From Microcoleus vaginatus PCC 9802 (GTDB lineage: Bacteria; Cyanobacteriota; Cyanobacteriia; Cyanobacteriales; Microcoleaceae), in contig CP031740.1 in the NCBI GenBank assembly GCA_022701275.1, positions 4,785,001 to 4,849,000 on the forward strand: DNA of 64,000 nt, in the 5' to 3' direction. The first letter of the stretch is position 1. The number at the start of each line of letters is the position of its first letter. The notes under the pieces are model-generated. The model did no database searches, had not been told where the DNA came from, and was given only the letters and a program-made list of their open reading frames with translations. Both the position numbers and the translations under genes were made by a program. Of this stretch, positions 1-8,286 are shown one piece after another.

Positions 1-445
1 GGAGAGTATTTTGGTAAAAAAAGTATCTGATGGCCTGCTTCCTCCACCAGCAGTCTAATTGCTGTCTTACGATGAATCGGTGCATTATCCATGATTAATA
101 TTGATGGTATTGTTAAAGATGGCAATAAATATAAAGCTAACCACCCTTCAAAACTTTCTGCATTCAAGCTCCCTGTAAAGACCATAGGTGCAATCAAGTC
201 CTTGTTTCCTTTTCTTCTTCCTGCTACTAAATTTTCTCTCTTTCCGCGTTTTCCTTGTCTATCCCCATATACTTTTTTTCCTTTTTTTGACCACGCATAA
301 ACACAAGCATGAAACTCTTCAAACCCTGACTCATCAATAAATACAAGGCTTTTACTCCCATGAGCTTTAATTAAATTTCTCAGTGTTTGGTAGTATTGTA
401 TTCTTTCTTCTCTATTCCTTTCTCTATAACGATATTCTTTTTTTT
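1..445 (-). CDS. IS630 transposase ORF B (DDE catalytic part), partial
   Basis: In the frame -1 to ORF A, downstream of the A9 slip site, the translation reads into the DDE catalytic domain. The first acidic motif FIDESGFEEF and the second motif IMDNAPIHRK are both visible, followed by LFLPKYSP at the window edge. The final catalytic Glu lies beyond base 1. No start codon is needed if the protein is made by frameshifting from ORF A. Catalytic residues seen so far are intact, so this copy may be active. Confidence 0.75.
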
Positions 446-739
446 TCTCGTAATTTTCATTTTCTTTAAGGCATAGCATATGGCACTCGCTCTCACCCCG
501 AATTTCCTTGCTCTTTCTATTAATCTTGCTTCGGGATTTTCTTCTACATCTTTTCTGAGCGCTTCCCAGTCTATCTTTCGCTCACGGTGTTCTACCTTAG
601 TGGCTCGAAGGTCTTCCCTCCCTAGCCATCTGTATATTGTTGCTCTTCCTACTTTAAACAGGGCGGCGGCTTTAGTTATACCCCCTCCATTTTCCACATA
701 ATCCACTACTCTTTTTCTTAAATCTAGACTGTATGCCAT
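380..739 (-). CDS. IS630 transposase ORF A (N-terminal helix-turn-helix part)
   Basis: This is the DNA-binding half of an IS630 transposase. The start MAYSLDLRKRVVDYVENGG is the classic IS630 opening, followed by a helix-turn-helix (TKAAALFKVGRATIYRWL) and a second DNA-binding segment to about residue 95. The frame passes through K-K-K codons in an A9 run and then ends in a short unrelated tail. In the -1 frame the same point continues into the catalytic domain, so a full protein probably requires -1 frameshifting or transcript slippage. An upstream start seven codons earlier is possible, but the ATG at 739 matches the family start. Confidence 0.8.
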   Translation of the reverse strand: MAYSLDLRKRVVDYVENGGGITKAAALFKVGRATIYRWLGREDLRATKVEHRERKIDWEALRKDVEENPEARLIERARKFGVRASAICYALKKMKITRKKKNIVIEKGIEKKEYNTTKH

Positions 740-816
740 TTTTCGGCTCCGAGTTAACAATTTTTCTTGATTTTACATCATCTTGCATTTGTCTCAGATT
801 TATTTGAAATGACTAT

Positions 817-1506
817 AAATTTGAAGCGCTGTTTCAGGATAGTTATCGCGAAAAATTTGATGAAGGATTTTATGACAATCTTCATTCCTTAATCAACAAT
901 AGCGCCCTGATGTTGGTATTAGCCTCTCTAGAAACTCTTGATTCCTACCGCACCAAACATAAACTGACCTCTTCTTTTTTCAACGTCGGTTCAGTGTGGC
1001 CATTGGAAAAGTTTTCAGAAGCCGAAGCTCAAAAATTGGTCGAGTTGCCTAAAGGAACAATAGCAGGTGCTATACCAGCTTTAACTGAAACAAATCAGCG
1101 TCTAGCTTTGGAGTGGGGAGAACGGCATCCTGTGCGTTTGCAATTAGCCGGAAGATATCTCTGGGAAGCGCAACAATATCGTAAAGATGTGAAGTGGGCA
1201 AAGCAGCAGTTTCAATCCCAAGCAGGGGCAGTTTTACAATGGCCAACTCCACCCAAGCGCCCTCAGAAATTGGGGCAGTGGCTGCGCTGGCTAGTCTTGG
1301 ATGTGCCAATTTGGGTTGGCAATTTAACTAAACGTTTCGGGCTGAAAGTGGATGACATCTTTGCTTGGGTAATGGGTCTGAGTCTGATCGTTGTGGCGAT
1401 GATGTGTCTAACAGGTATGATTCCTGGAAATTATTTTTCTGATTTGTTCAAAAAATTTTTGTGTGGCAGTTTGAGTCCGGTGTTAGGCAAGTGGTGTGAT
1501 GGTTAG
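817..1506 (+). pseudogene. 3' remnant of an AAA-like ATPase gene truncated by IS630
   Basis: The frame is open from 808 and reads as protein immediately after the IS boundary, well before its first ATG at 910. The segment FEALFQDSYREKF, then a sensor-like strand (LMLVLASLETLD) and later QRLALEWGERHPVRLQLAG, resembles the C-terminal half of the AAA-like/STAND ATPases typical of filamentous cyanobacteria. It ends with one hydrophobic helix (about 1354-1430). Walker A and B are missing, presumably beyond the IS. It overlaps the next gene by 8 bases (1499-1506), so the two were probably cotranscribed. A shorter protein from ATG 910 (198 residues) could still be made, but it would lack the nucleotide-binding site. 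Confidence 0.6.
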
Positions 1507-4006
1507 TATCAATATGAATTGGAATTATCTAGCTGAATGCCTTCGCCTTCTCTACTGGATTTACTTTAAACCTTTTACTTTGGCGGAGTGGCTGCGGGAA
1601 ATTCACCCCGATTTGAAATCTGATACTAATCCTTTTAGTATGCGGGCGGAGTTTAGCGGGAATCCTAAGTTGCCGCGGTATGCGGGACAAGTTTGGCTTT
1701 TGATGGTAGTCATTCCTTTAATAGCTGTACTGCTAGTTGGAATTATTTATTCGCTGGTAGTCGAGCCATTTAATTGGTTGAGAAGCAGTCTTATTTTGAT
1801 GGGATGGTTATTGGCAAACCGGATAATACGGGGTACTAATAGTAGTTTGCAAATCGGATTGATACTAATGGTTATGTCGATGTTGTTTAGTTTTACCCTT
1901 GCGATAATTACCGAGCAGCTATTCATGCCTGAAATACAGAGATTGATTTTACAACCTTCATTTTTTTCTGTGCTGTTGGGTTTGATGTACGGTATGTGTT
2001 TTGGTATGGGACCTAGTGTAGCGTTCGGTACGGTCTTCGATGTGGCGTTCGGTGTGGCGTTAGGTGTGGCGTCTGGTGTGGCATCTGGCGTAGCGGGTGT
2101 GACATCTTCTGGTGTAGCGTTTGGTGTGGCTGCGATCTGGGGTGTGACCTGGGGTACGACCTTGGGTGTGGGGTGGCGTGTGCCATTGGATGCAGGGTTG
2201 CGAGCGCTCGTTGGGGCATCCTTTGTGCCATTCGGCGTGACGTTGAGTTTCTTGAATTTGGCATCTGTTACGGCTATTATGACTGTCGGTGTAGTCTACG
2301 GTGTAATTTCGATTCTCGGCGTTTTGCGAGTTTATTTCTGGATTCCAGAATTACTGTGGATGTTTTTCTTGTTGCGTTTCGTGCCAGAGGGAGACGAGGC
2401 AAAATGGCTGCGGTGTCTCCCACCGTACTTCGACCAACTCATTCACTTACCGATGCCTTTGATAGATTCGTTTATCGTCAAAGCTTATCAGCAAAACCCA
2501 GTCGCAGCCCAACAAACCATCAATTATCTCATTAACTCAACTAACCAACAGAAAGTAGCATTAAAGGCAATGGTGGGAATTGCCATTGATACCCTCAACT
2601 GCTGTCAGAACTCTCAAGATATCGTTGCCATTACCGAACAACTTGCCTGGATACCCTCACCACCGCCAGCCGAAATCGGTTCCGTACTACCTGAATTTTT
2701 GGAGATCAGCCAAGATGTTTGCGCTGCCAAAAATGCTAGTTCTGCCTACCTTCAATCCGAAATGCTGGCAACACCTTTGACTAAACTCAATCGTTTGCGA
2801 AAAAGTCTGGTTTTAGGCAAAAATGCAGCTTTAGCAACTAGCTTTGCCAGCATTGTACAGCGGTGGTTGAGTATCTTAGAAACATCCCGACAAACTCTAG
2901 AGGAAGCAGCTTTAGATTCAGCAGAAATCCCGCAAGTTTATGTCGCTGGGCCAGCCCTCAACCCAGAAAATTCTAGCAGTCGCTTCAAAGGGCGTTTGGA
3001 CGTATTTCGAGAAATCGAGTCTTTGGCTCGTTCCTCTCAACCACCTGTATTGTTGCTGTATGGAGGTCGTCGCACCGGAAAAACCTCCGCCCTCAAGTTT
3101 TTACCTAAAAAAGTTGGCTCAGAATTAGTGCCGTTGTCGATCGACTTTCAGGGTGCAGCCGCGGCAACAACCTTGAGCGGTTTAGCCGAGTTTATCGCTG
3201 ATGAAATTGTGGAACCGGCGCGGCGCAACCGCAATTTGCAATTACCCGCCATTGACAGAGAATCGCTAAAGAGTGATCCGTTTATGGCTCTCCAAAAATG
3301 GTTTGTGCAAATTGAAAAATTTGCGCCCGGAAAGCGATTTTTGTTGTGTATGGATGAGTTTGAGCGGTTGGAAGAAGTAGTCGAACATACGGGAAGTCGA
3401 GCGCCCCTGAACTTTTTGCGCTACATTTTGCAGCACCGCGCTAATTGGATTTTGCTATTCAGCGGTTCCCATACTTTGGACGAACTAAATCCTTATTGGA
3501 ACGATTATTTGATTAATACACAATCTTTACGGATGACGTATTTGCAGGAAGCAGAGGCGCGGGATTTAATTCAGCATCCTATTGATAATTTTCCTGACAT
3601 TTATACAGAGGGCGCGATTGATGAAATTATTTACTTAACGCGGTGTCAACCTTATTATGTACAACTGATGTGTCGCGTACTTGTCGATCGCCTGAATGCA
3701 ATAAACAGAGAAAAGAGCAGGTTAAATCAGGAAAAACAAACGCAATTAGCACAAGGGGACGTGAAGGCTGCGATTCTCAAAAGTTTGGAACAAGGGGGGG
3801 CTGCATTTCGAGAACGCTATCAAGAATTAACGGAATCAGAACGAGAGTTTTTGCATAAATTAATCAAAGAACCAGTTTTAGCGGTAGCAGAAAGTCGTTC
3901 ATGGCAGAGACTTGTGGAGAAAGAAGTGCTGGAGGTGACTGAAAAAGGTTATCGTTTTCAAGTACCGCTATTCCAGAAGTTTGTAGAGATTCAAAGTCGG
4001 CAATAA
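1499..4006 (+). CDS. Membrane-anchored AAA-like (STAND-type) ATPase
   Basis: A protein of about 835 residues. Residues roughly 60-290 are strongly hydrophobic with several membrane helices. Within them, about 174-242, is a glycine-valine-alanine repeat built on a GTGTGGCGT-like DNA repeat. A soluble ATPase follows: Walker A YGGRRTGKTSA near 521, Walker B LLCMDEFERLEE near 616, a sensor strand (LLFSGSHTLDEL), and a C-terminal winged-helix-like segment from about 780. Such proteins are presumed signalling or defence switches, but no function is established here. A GTG at 1496 is an alternative start. The TAA stop coincides with the TA target of the following IS630; its last base now belongs to the element. 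Confidence 0.75.
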   Translation: MVSINMNWNYLAECLRLLYWIYFKPFTLAEWLREIHPDLKSDTNPFSMRAEFSGNPKLPRYAGQVWLLMVVIPLIAVLLVGIIYSLVVEPFNWLRSSLILMGWLLANRIIRGTNSSLQIGLILMVMSMLFSFTLAIITEQLFMPEIQRLILQPSFFSVLLGLMYGMCFGMGPSVAFGTVFDVAFGVALGVASGVASGVAGVTSSGVAFGVAAIWGVTWGTTLGVGWRVPLDAGLRALVGASFVPFGVTLSFLNLASVTAIMTVGVVYGVISILGVLRVYFWIPELLWMFFLLRFVPEGDEAKWLRCLPPYFDQLIHLPMPLIDSFIVKAYQQNPVAAQQTINYLINSTNQQKVALKAMVGIAIDTLNCCQNSQDIVAITEQLAWIPSPPPAEIGSVLPEFLEISQDVCAAKNASSAYLQSEMLATPLTKLNRLRKSLVLGKNAALATSFASIVQRWLSILETSRQTLEEAALDSAEIPQVYVAGPALNPENSSSRFKGRLDVFREIESLARSSQPPVLLLYGGRRTGKTSALKFLPKKVGSELVPLSIDFQGAAAATTLSGLAEFIADEIVEPARRNRNLQLPAIDRESLKSDPFMALQKWFVQIEKFAPGKRFLLCMDEFERLEEVVEHTGSRAPLNFLRYILQHRANWILLFSGSHTLDELNPYWNDYLINTQSLRMTYLQEAEARDLIQHPIDNFPDIYTEGAIDEIIYLTRCQPYYVQLMCRVLVDRLNAINREKSRLNQEKQTQLAQGDVKAAILKSLEQGGAAFRERYQELTESEREFLHKLIKEPVLAVAESRSWQRLVEKEVLEVTEKGYRFQVPLFQKFVEIQSRQ

Positions 4007-4054
4007 GTAGGTAGGCGGTAAAAAACCTATCTATGTAACAAAACATTAAGTTAC

Positions 4055-4708
4055 CTAATTGGAGTTAAACTTAAGACGTTGTGTAGTGTAATTTCCCCTT
4101 TGTCCTCTAACTTCTACTCCATGAATTACGGCGTAGGCGAGTTCTAACTCATCATCAAACATTTGTCCTGCCAATTCATCTTTTTTAATGTGTTGCCACT
4201 CCAATTCAATGGGGTTCATTTCCCAACAATACTTGGGCAAAAAGAAGATATATAAACCTTGATTTTCCCAACGCGGCCATAATTCTTGGACTTCTTTGCA
4301 TCGGTGTATTGGGCCGTTGTCTTGTACGATTACTCTCCGTCGTCCAATCTCAGCAGCTTCCTGGGCTTCTCGTTCCATCATTTTGATATAAGCTTTTCGA
4401 TCAACACCCCCAATGATTAAACCGTAAACAAAACTGATTCCCTGTTGAAGAAGTCCGACAATACTTAGTCTGCGACCACGCCGTTTCGTTTGTTCCAACC
4501 GTTTTTGCTCACCTATTTGGTAATAAGTATAACCAGGTTCACTCCACGCACAAAATCCTGATTCATCTAAATATTTTAAGTCAATTCCTCCCGCCGCTGC
4601 CTCTAATTGCAACATATCTAAGTCGGATTGCTTCGTTTCTTGTACTATGAGGTCTTGTTTTCCTTTATGACTTTTTCTAAGCGAATTTCCAAATAAACCT
4701 TTTTTTTT
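4055..4708 (-). CDS. IS630 transposase ORF B (DDE catalytic part)
   Basis: Catalytic half in the -1 frame after the A9 slip site. The three acidic residues are in YLDESGFC, VIVQDNGPIH and NPIELEWQHIKK, and LFFLPKYC-like residues precede the last motif. A methionine at 4615 could start an independent 186-residue product, but that start is inside the domain, so translation by frameshifting from ORF A is more likely. All three catalytic residues are present, so the element may still be mobile. Confidence 0.75.
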   Translation of the reverse strand, partial: KKKGLFGNSLRKSHKGKQDLIVQETKQSDLDMLQLEAAAGGIDLKYLDESGFCAWSEPGYTYYQIGEQKRLEQTKRRGRRLSIVGLLQQGISFVYGLIIGGVDRKAYIKMMEREAQEAAEIGRRRVIVQDNGPIHRCKEVQELWPRWENQGLYIFFLPKYCWEMNPIELEWQHIKKDELAGQMFDDELELAYAVIHGVEVRGQRGNYTTQRLKFNSN

Positions 4709-5100
4709 AGTATCCGTCTTAATCGGTCGGCACTTAGTTTAACAGAACGTTCTTTTTCTAATTTCTGGACTAATTGAAGACTGTTATATGTACGTGGTTC
4801 GTTTTTGAGGCATTCTTTTAAAAACTCTATATCTGACTCTTTCCACTTGGGTTTTGCCCCTCGACCAGGCGATTCCCAAAGCCCTTCCATGCCTAGATGC
4901 GACCATTTATGTAAAACCTCTCTCACTGTTTGTGGAGTCCAGTTAAAATGAGCAGCTATTTTTTCAACGTACCAGCCATGTGCATTTAATCTAATTACTT
5001 CTGCTCTATCTTTGACTTTTTGTGGAACATCCGCAATTCTCAGTTCTAATAGAGTTTTGTCTTGTTGTTGAGTCAGGAATACCCTTAATCTAGCGCCCAT
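4645..5100 (-). CDS. IS630 transposase ORF A (DNA-binding part)
   Basis: A 151-residue helix-turn-helix protein. It carries the winged-helix pair typical of this IS630 branch: RAEVIRLNAHGWYVEKIA followed by WTPQTVREVLHKW, then a linker GRGAKPKW and a second domain ending at RRILKKK. The K codons fall in the A9 run. Past it this frame gives an unrelated basic tail, while the -1 frame reads into KGLFGNSLRKSHKGKQD and the catalytic domain. The working transposase is therefore probably a frameshift fusion of ORF A and ORF B. Confidence 0.8.
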   Translation of the reverse strand: MGARLRVFLTQQQDKTLLELRIADVPQKVKDRAEVIRLNAHGWYVEKIAAHFNWTPQTVREVLHKWSHLGMEGLWESPGRGAKPKWKESDIEFLKECLKNEPRTYNSLQLVQKLEKERSVKLSADRLRRILKKKVYLEIRLEKVIKENKTS

Positions 5101-5268
5101 ATATTGAGTTACCTCAGTAGATGTATTCTCTTTCTTTACTTATTTTAACATACTTCGGTTTTTTTGCGCCGACCTACTTAAGTGACCGCATTGATGATTC
5201 GGCGATTGAAATGCTTTTACATTTACAAGATATCAGCTTATACTAAAGCCAGCAAGTTATTGTGTCGC

Positions 5269-5517
5269 TTATGCTGTAACCATTTCGGGTTTGCGATCCG
5301 GTGATGCTGGCTCAAAGTACAACACCATGATTTGCTCTGGATGCAGCCCGACAGATTCATAAGTGCGTCCGTTACGATCGCTAAATTCAACTTCAAACGC
5401 TGCACCATCAGCCAACAGTTCAACCACAGTCCCTACTTGTCCGCGCCAGAAGTTGTATTCAGGAATGTTAACTGTCAAGGCAACAACATCTAGTAATTTA
5501 ATTGTATTCTTTGCCAC
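5269..5517 (-). CDS. DUF4926 domain protein
   Basis: An 82-residue protein starting at GTG with a clear GGAGG about 9 bases upstream. The sequence IKLLDVVALTVNIPEYNF, then RGQVGTVVELL and EVEFSDRNGRTY, matches the DUF4926 pattern, a small beta-rich domain common in cyanobacterial accessory regions. It often sits downstream of a DUF6883 gene, and a possible remnant of such a partner lies just upstream (5536-5603). Its biochemical role is unknown; a toxin-antitoxin-like or immunity role is sometimes suspected from context but is not shown here. Confidence 0.75.
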   Translation of the reverse strand: MAKNTIKLLDVVALTVNIPEYNFWRGQVGTVVELLADGAAFEVEFSDRNGRTYESVGLHPEQIMVLYFEPASPDRKPEMVTA

Positions 5518-5535
5518 TCTTATTACCTCCAGGCA

Positions 5536-5603
5536 CTACAAAGGAGAGCAGGTTGTTAATCTCGGAATCTCCGAATCATGCTCAATGACTTCAAATCTAT
5601 GCT
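5536..5603 (-). pseudogene. Possible C-terminal remnant of a DUF6883-like gene
   Basis: Between hicB and the DUF4926 gene one minus frame reads EHRFEVIEHDSEIPRLTTC and stops at 5536-5538. The ending IPRLTTC resembles the C-terminus of DUF6883 proteins, which commonly precede DUF4926 genes. There is an in-frame stop just upstream, so only a scrap is left. This rests on a short motif and remembered gene order, so it is tentative. Confidence 0.3.
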
Positions 5604-5830
5604 CAAGCAAACAGCAAGTTTTGTACTAAAGTTTTAGGTGCTGGGAGAGATTTACCATCTGCCTGATATTCTTCAACTAAAAGCTCTAATACCTCCACTG
5701 CATTCTGCAAAGCTTCTTCGTAGGTATCTCCGTGAGTGTGGAACGGCTGAGATGGAAAATCAGGTAAGTGAACTAGGTAGCAGTTATCTTCATTTGACCA
5801 TTGAATAACAATTATATAAGGTAATTTCAT
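5603..5830 (-). CDS. hicB: HicB-family antitoxin
   Basis: A 75-residue protein with the HicB partial RNase-H-like fold signature: YIIVIQWSNEDNCYLVHLPDFP, then the HTHGDTYEEALQNA segment that precedes the long helix LELLVEEYQADGKSLPAP. HicB neutralises the HicA mRNA interferase, often by direct binding. There is no added helix-turn-helix, so this is the short form. Its start overlaps the end of hicA by four bases, so the two are translationally coupled. Confidence 0.85.
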   Translation of the reverse strand: MKLPYIIVIQWSNEDNCYLVHLPDFPSQPFHTHGDTYEEALQNAVEVLELLVEEYQADGKSLPAPKTLVQNLLFA

Positions 5831-6051
5831 GATTCAGACTCCTCTTCTTCAATTGCTTTCAATATTCCAATTTTTCGATTAACTTCTCTCTCTAAATACA
5901 GTTTCGCATCATCGCCATCATTTCCAGCAATGGTAATTGGTTCATTAGGTAGTAAAGGATGAACCCATCTTGTATGACTGCCTTTTGCCGAACGATAAGT
6001 AAACCCAGCTTTTAGCAACAGGCTTTTGAGTTCTCTAATCTTTTTGGGCAT
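5827..6051 (-). CDS. hicA: HicA-family mRNA interferase toxin
   Basis: A 74-residue protein with the double-stranded RNA-binding-like HicA fold: KIRELKSLLLKAGFTYRSAKGSHTRW. The catalytic His is His26 in GSHTRW. The C-terminus LYLEREVNRKIGILKAIEE is the usual helix. The gene lies first in the pair, with hicB overlapping its stop, the typical hicA-hicB order. Toxin and antitoxin both look intact, next to IS elements and decayed genes, as expected in an accessory island. Confidence 0.85.
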   Translation of the reverse strand: MPKKIRELKSLLLKAGFTYRSAKGSHTRWVHPLLPNEPITIAGNDGDDAKLYLEREVNRKIGILKAIEEEESES

Positions 6052-6216
6052 AAGCAGACATCAAAAATGTAGCAAGGTGACGGGTACACTTTCATCATAT
6101 CCCAAAAAGTTTTGATCAACATTTCAAAAAAAAACGCACAAAAAAATGTACCCACTCCTCAAAGAAGTGGGTGCAAAATAACCAACTGTATTTTGAGCTA
6201 AAAACTCAAAATTTCC

Positions 6217-6720
6217 TTAATAAGCGTCTTGCAATTCGTAAAAATCAGGGGAAATGTAATCTTTCCGCAGCGGCCAGCCTACCCAATCTTCGTTCATCAA
6301 AATCCGTTTTAGATTCGGATGTCCTTCGTAGACAATGCCGTACATATCGTAGGATTCCCGCTCTTGAAAGTCGGCTGCTTTCCAAATCCAGTAGACTGAT
6401 GGGACTCTGGGATCTTCGCGGGGGATGAATACTTTGACGCGGACTTCTTCAGGCTTGGAAGCATTGTCTGTCAGTTTAGCCAAGTGGTAGACGCTGACTA
6501 AATCTTGTCCCGGCCCTTGGTCGTAGGCGCACTGGCACTGCATATAATTAAACCCGTAGGCATACAGTGCTGTTGACATCGGAATTAAGAATTCTCGATC
6601 GACCTTTAATATCTCCACGCCCAAATTATCGGCCGCTAAAGCTTCGTGTTCAAACCCATTCTGAGTCAACCACTGGGAAACCTTCCCGGCTTCAACAATT
6701 GCAGATTCTTGCTCAGCCAC
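6217..6720 (-). CDS. ndhJ: NAD(P)H-quinone oxidoreductase subunit J
   Basis: A 167-residue protein equivalent to the 30 kDa subunit of complex I (NuoC-like), part of the peripheral arm of the cyanobacterial NDH-1 complex. The family signature is at the C-terminal side: [22 protein letters not shown], then [10 protein letters not shown]. It is last in ndhC-ndhK-ndhJ, and its start overlaps the end of ndhK by eight bases, the conserved cyanobacterial and plastid arrangement. Full length for the family. Confidence 0.95.
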   Translation of the reverse strand: MAEQESAIVEAGKVSQWLTQNGFEHEALAADNLGVEILKVDREFLIPMSTALYAYGFNYMQCQCAYDQGPGQDLVSVYHLAKLTDNASKPEEVRVKVFIPREDPRVPSVYWIWKAADFQERESYDMYGIVYEGHPNLKRILMNEDWVGWPLRKDYISPDFYELQDAY

Positions 6721-7435
6721 GGTTTACCTCCTGTTTTTGTCCTGCAAGCAGGGCCGGCGGTACTGGCATTCCCATTGCTTCTGTCAATTCCTTCGGCGGC
6801 GCAATCCGGCCTGGAACTGACAAGTATTTGCCGTCCAAAATGTCGTCTACTACTTTCATTTTGTGGGGTCTGGTGTAGTAGCGGTGGGTGGGCAGCAATC
6901 TGGCCCGTTCTTGCATGGAATCGTTGGCGATTTTTTTCCGCAGTTTGATAATTGCGTCAATAATCGCTTCTGGCCGGGGGGGACAGCCGGGGATGTACAC
7001 GTCTACGGGAATCAGTTTGTCAACGCCTCTGACTGCTGTGGTGGAGTCCATGCTGAACATTCCGCCGGTGATGGTGCAAGCGCCCATCGCGATCACGTAT
7101 TTGGGTTCCGGCATTTGTTCGTACAGCCGCACCAAGATGGGGGCGTACTTCATGTTAATTGTGCCGGCGGTGATGATCAAGTCGGCTTGCCGGGGGCTCG
7201 ATCGCGGTACTAAGCCGAATCTGTCGAAGTCAAAGCGCGATCCGATCAAAGCTGCAAATTCGATGAAGCAGCAGGCAGTGCCGAAAAGCAGCGGCCACAG
7301 GCTCGAAAGTCTCGCCCAATTGTAGAGGTCATCCACTGTTGTCAGGATGACGTTCTCTGAGAGTTGGGATGTGACTTCCGGGCGCTCGACAGGGTTGATC
7401 AGCGCTTTTTGTGATTTGTCAGAACTTAAGACCAT
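6713..7435 (-). CDS. ndhK: NAD(P)H-quinone oxidoreductase subunit K
   Basis: A 240-residue NuoB/PSST-type subunit that binds the N2-type [4Fe-4S] cluster of NDH-1. The four ligand positions are visible: Cys55 and Cys56 in [10 protein letters not shown], Cys120 in GACTITGG and Cys151 in [10 protein letters not shown] chose the ATG at 7435 (MVLSSDKSQ). The frame is open another 37 codons upstream, but that extension lies inside ndhC in a different frame and is not family sequence. It overlaps the end of ndhC by ten bases. Confidence 0.95.
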   Translation of the reverse strand: MVLSSDKSQKALINPVERPEVTSQLSENVILTTVDDLYNWARLSSLWPLLFGTACCFIEFAALIGSRFDFDRFGLVPRSSPRQADLIITAGTINMKYAPILVRLYEQMPEPKYVIAMGACTITGGMFSMDSTTAVRGVDKLIPVDVYIPGCPPRPEAIIDAIIKLRKKIANDSMQERARLLPTHRYYTRPHKMKVVDDILDGKYLSVPGRIAPPKELTEAMGMPVPPALLAGQKQEVNRG

Positions 7436-7788
7436 TCCAAGGCTCCTTTGCGCCATGCATAGACAAGAGCAATAACGAGGATCGTGATAAAAAACAAGGC
7501 TTCGATAAAAGCCAAAAGTCCTAGCTGGTTGAAAGCAACCGCCCAAGGATAGAGGAAGACGGTCTCTACGTCGAAGATGACGAAGACCAGGGCGAACATA
7601 TAATATCGGATGTTGAATTGAATCCAGGCTCCGCCGATCGGCTCGACACCGGATTCGTAGGTAGTGCGTCGGTCGTAGGGACGACTTTTCGGGCGCAGTA
7701 CCTTAGACGCCGTGAGGGCGAGGATAGGGACTAGGCTGGAAATTAACAGGAAGCCTAAGAAATACTCGTAGCCGCTGAGTGCAAACAC
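7426..7788 (-). CDS. ndhC: NAD(P)H-quinone oxidoreductase subunit 3
   Basis: A 120-residue membrane subunit of NDH-1 (NuoA-like) with three transmembrane helices: residues about 8-26, 64-83 and 90-110. The conserved loop [18 protein letters not shown] and the following [12 protein letters not shown] are diagnostic. It is first in ndhC-K-J. The 160 bp to the divergent rubA gene must hold the promoters of both transcription units. Confidence 0.95.
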   Translation of the reverse strand: MFALSGYEYFLGFLLISSLVPILALTASKVLRPKSRPYDRRTTYESGVEPIGGAWIQFNIRYYMFALVFVIFDVETVFLYPWAVAFNQLGLLAFIEALFFITILVIALVYAWRKGALEWS

Positions 7789-7950
7789 GGTGAATAATTA
7801 CTGCCTAGGTGAAAGGGTTCTGTAACTTAGTCTTTACATTATATAGATTTTGGGTAGCTAAAATTACGAGTTGGTTGAGATTAATCGTCCATCTTCTGCA
7901 ATAATTTTTAATGTATATTTTAAGATTAGCTTACCTACTCTTTTGGAGCT

Positions 7951-8286
7951 ATGAGCGATCGAGCCACTGAAACAAAAACCCTCGATCGGCACGAGTGCCG
8001 CGCCTGCGGCTACGTCTACGATCCGAAAAAGGGGAATCCTAAAAATGACATTGCCCCGGGCACGGCTTTTGAAGATTTGCCCCAAACTTGGGTCTGTCCC
8101 GTTTGCGCAGCGCGCAAGTCGGCGTTTCAAAATCTCGGTCAGATGGAAGGGGTATCGGGATTTAAGGCAAATCAGCGCTACGGTGTCGGTGTCAACGGCA
8201 TGACCGAAGGTCAGAAAAGTTTGCTGATTTTTGGCGGCTTGGTCGTTGGTTTCTTGTTGTTACTTAGTATGTATGGTTTGCAGTAA
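7951..8286 (+). CDS. rubA: Membrane-anchored rubredoxin
   Basis: A 111-residue protein. The N-terminal rubredoxin domain has two Cys pairs, C16-x2-C19 and C49-x2-C52, that bind one iron. The C-terminus has a single transmembrane helix, about residues 90-109. In cyanobacteria and plants RubA is required for early photosystem assembly, in particular PSII. It precedes ycf48 and psbEFLJ, a conserved gene order that fits that role. Its stop lies inside the start of ycf48. Confidence 0.95.
   Translation: MSDRATETKTLDRHECRACGYVYDPKKGNPKNDIAPGTAFEDLPQTWVCPVCAARKSAFQNLGQMEGVSGFKANQRYGVGVNGMTEGQKSLLIFGGLVVGFLLLLSMYGLQ

Larger units (their letters stand above)
1..816 (-). mobile_element. IS630-family insertion sequence, partial
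   Basis: Two overlapping transposase frames on the minus strand are joined at a run of nine A (438-446). The element runs off the window start, so only its transposase-proximal end is visible. IS630 elements insert at TA. Host coding sequence resumes at about 817, just after a TATA at 814-817, so I place the right end there. This junction is inferred, because the left end that would confirm the inverted repeat lies outside the window. Confidence 0.75.
4004..5180 (-). mobile_element. Complete IS630-family insertion sequence with TA duplications and inverted repeats
   Basis: TA dinucleotides flank the element at 4004-4005 and 5179-5180. Reading inward, both ends begin AGTAGGT followed by A/C-GGCG and an A-rich stretch ending in ACC, giving imperfect terminal inverted repeats of about 22 bp. 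Inside are two transposase frames linked at an A9 tract (4700-4708 as T on the plus strand). It differs clearly in sequence from the element at 1-816, so the two are separate arrivals. Confidence 0.85.

Noticed and set aside
91..300. Small plus-strand frame at the window start
   Set aside because: Antisense to the IS630 catalytic domain.
5181..5245. Short frame SDRIDDSAIEMLLHLQDISLY after the second IS, considered as the lost end of the ATPase
   Set aside because: It is out of frame with the ATPase across the TA junction by one base, so it cannot be the ATPase tail without a further change. It may be a scrap of another gene.
6567..7325. Plus-strand frames opposite ndhK
   Set aside because: Shadows of a highly conserved coding region on the other strand.
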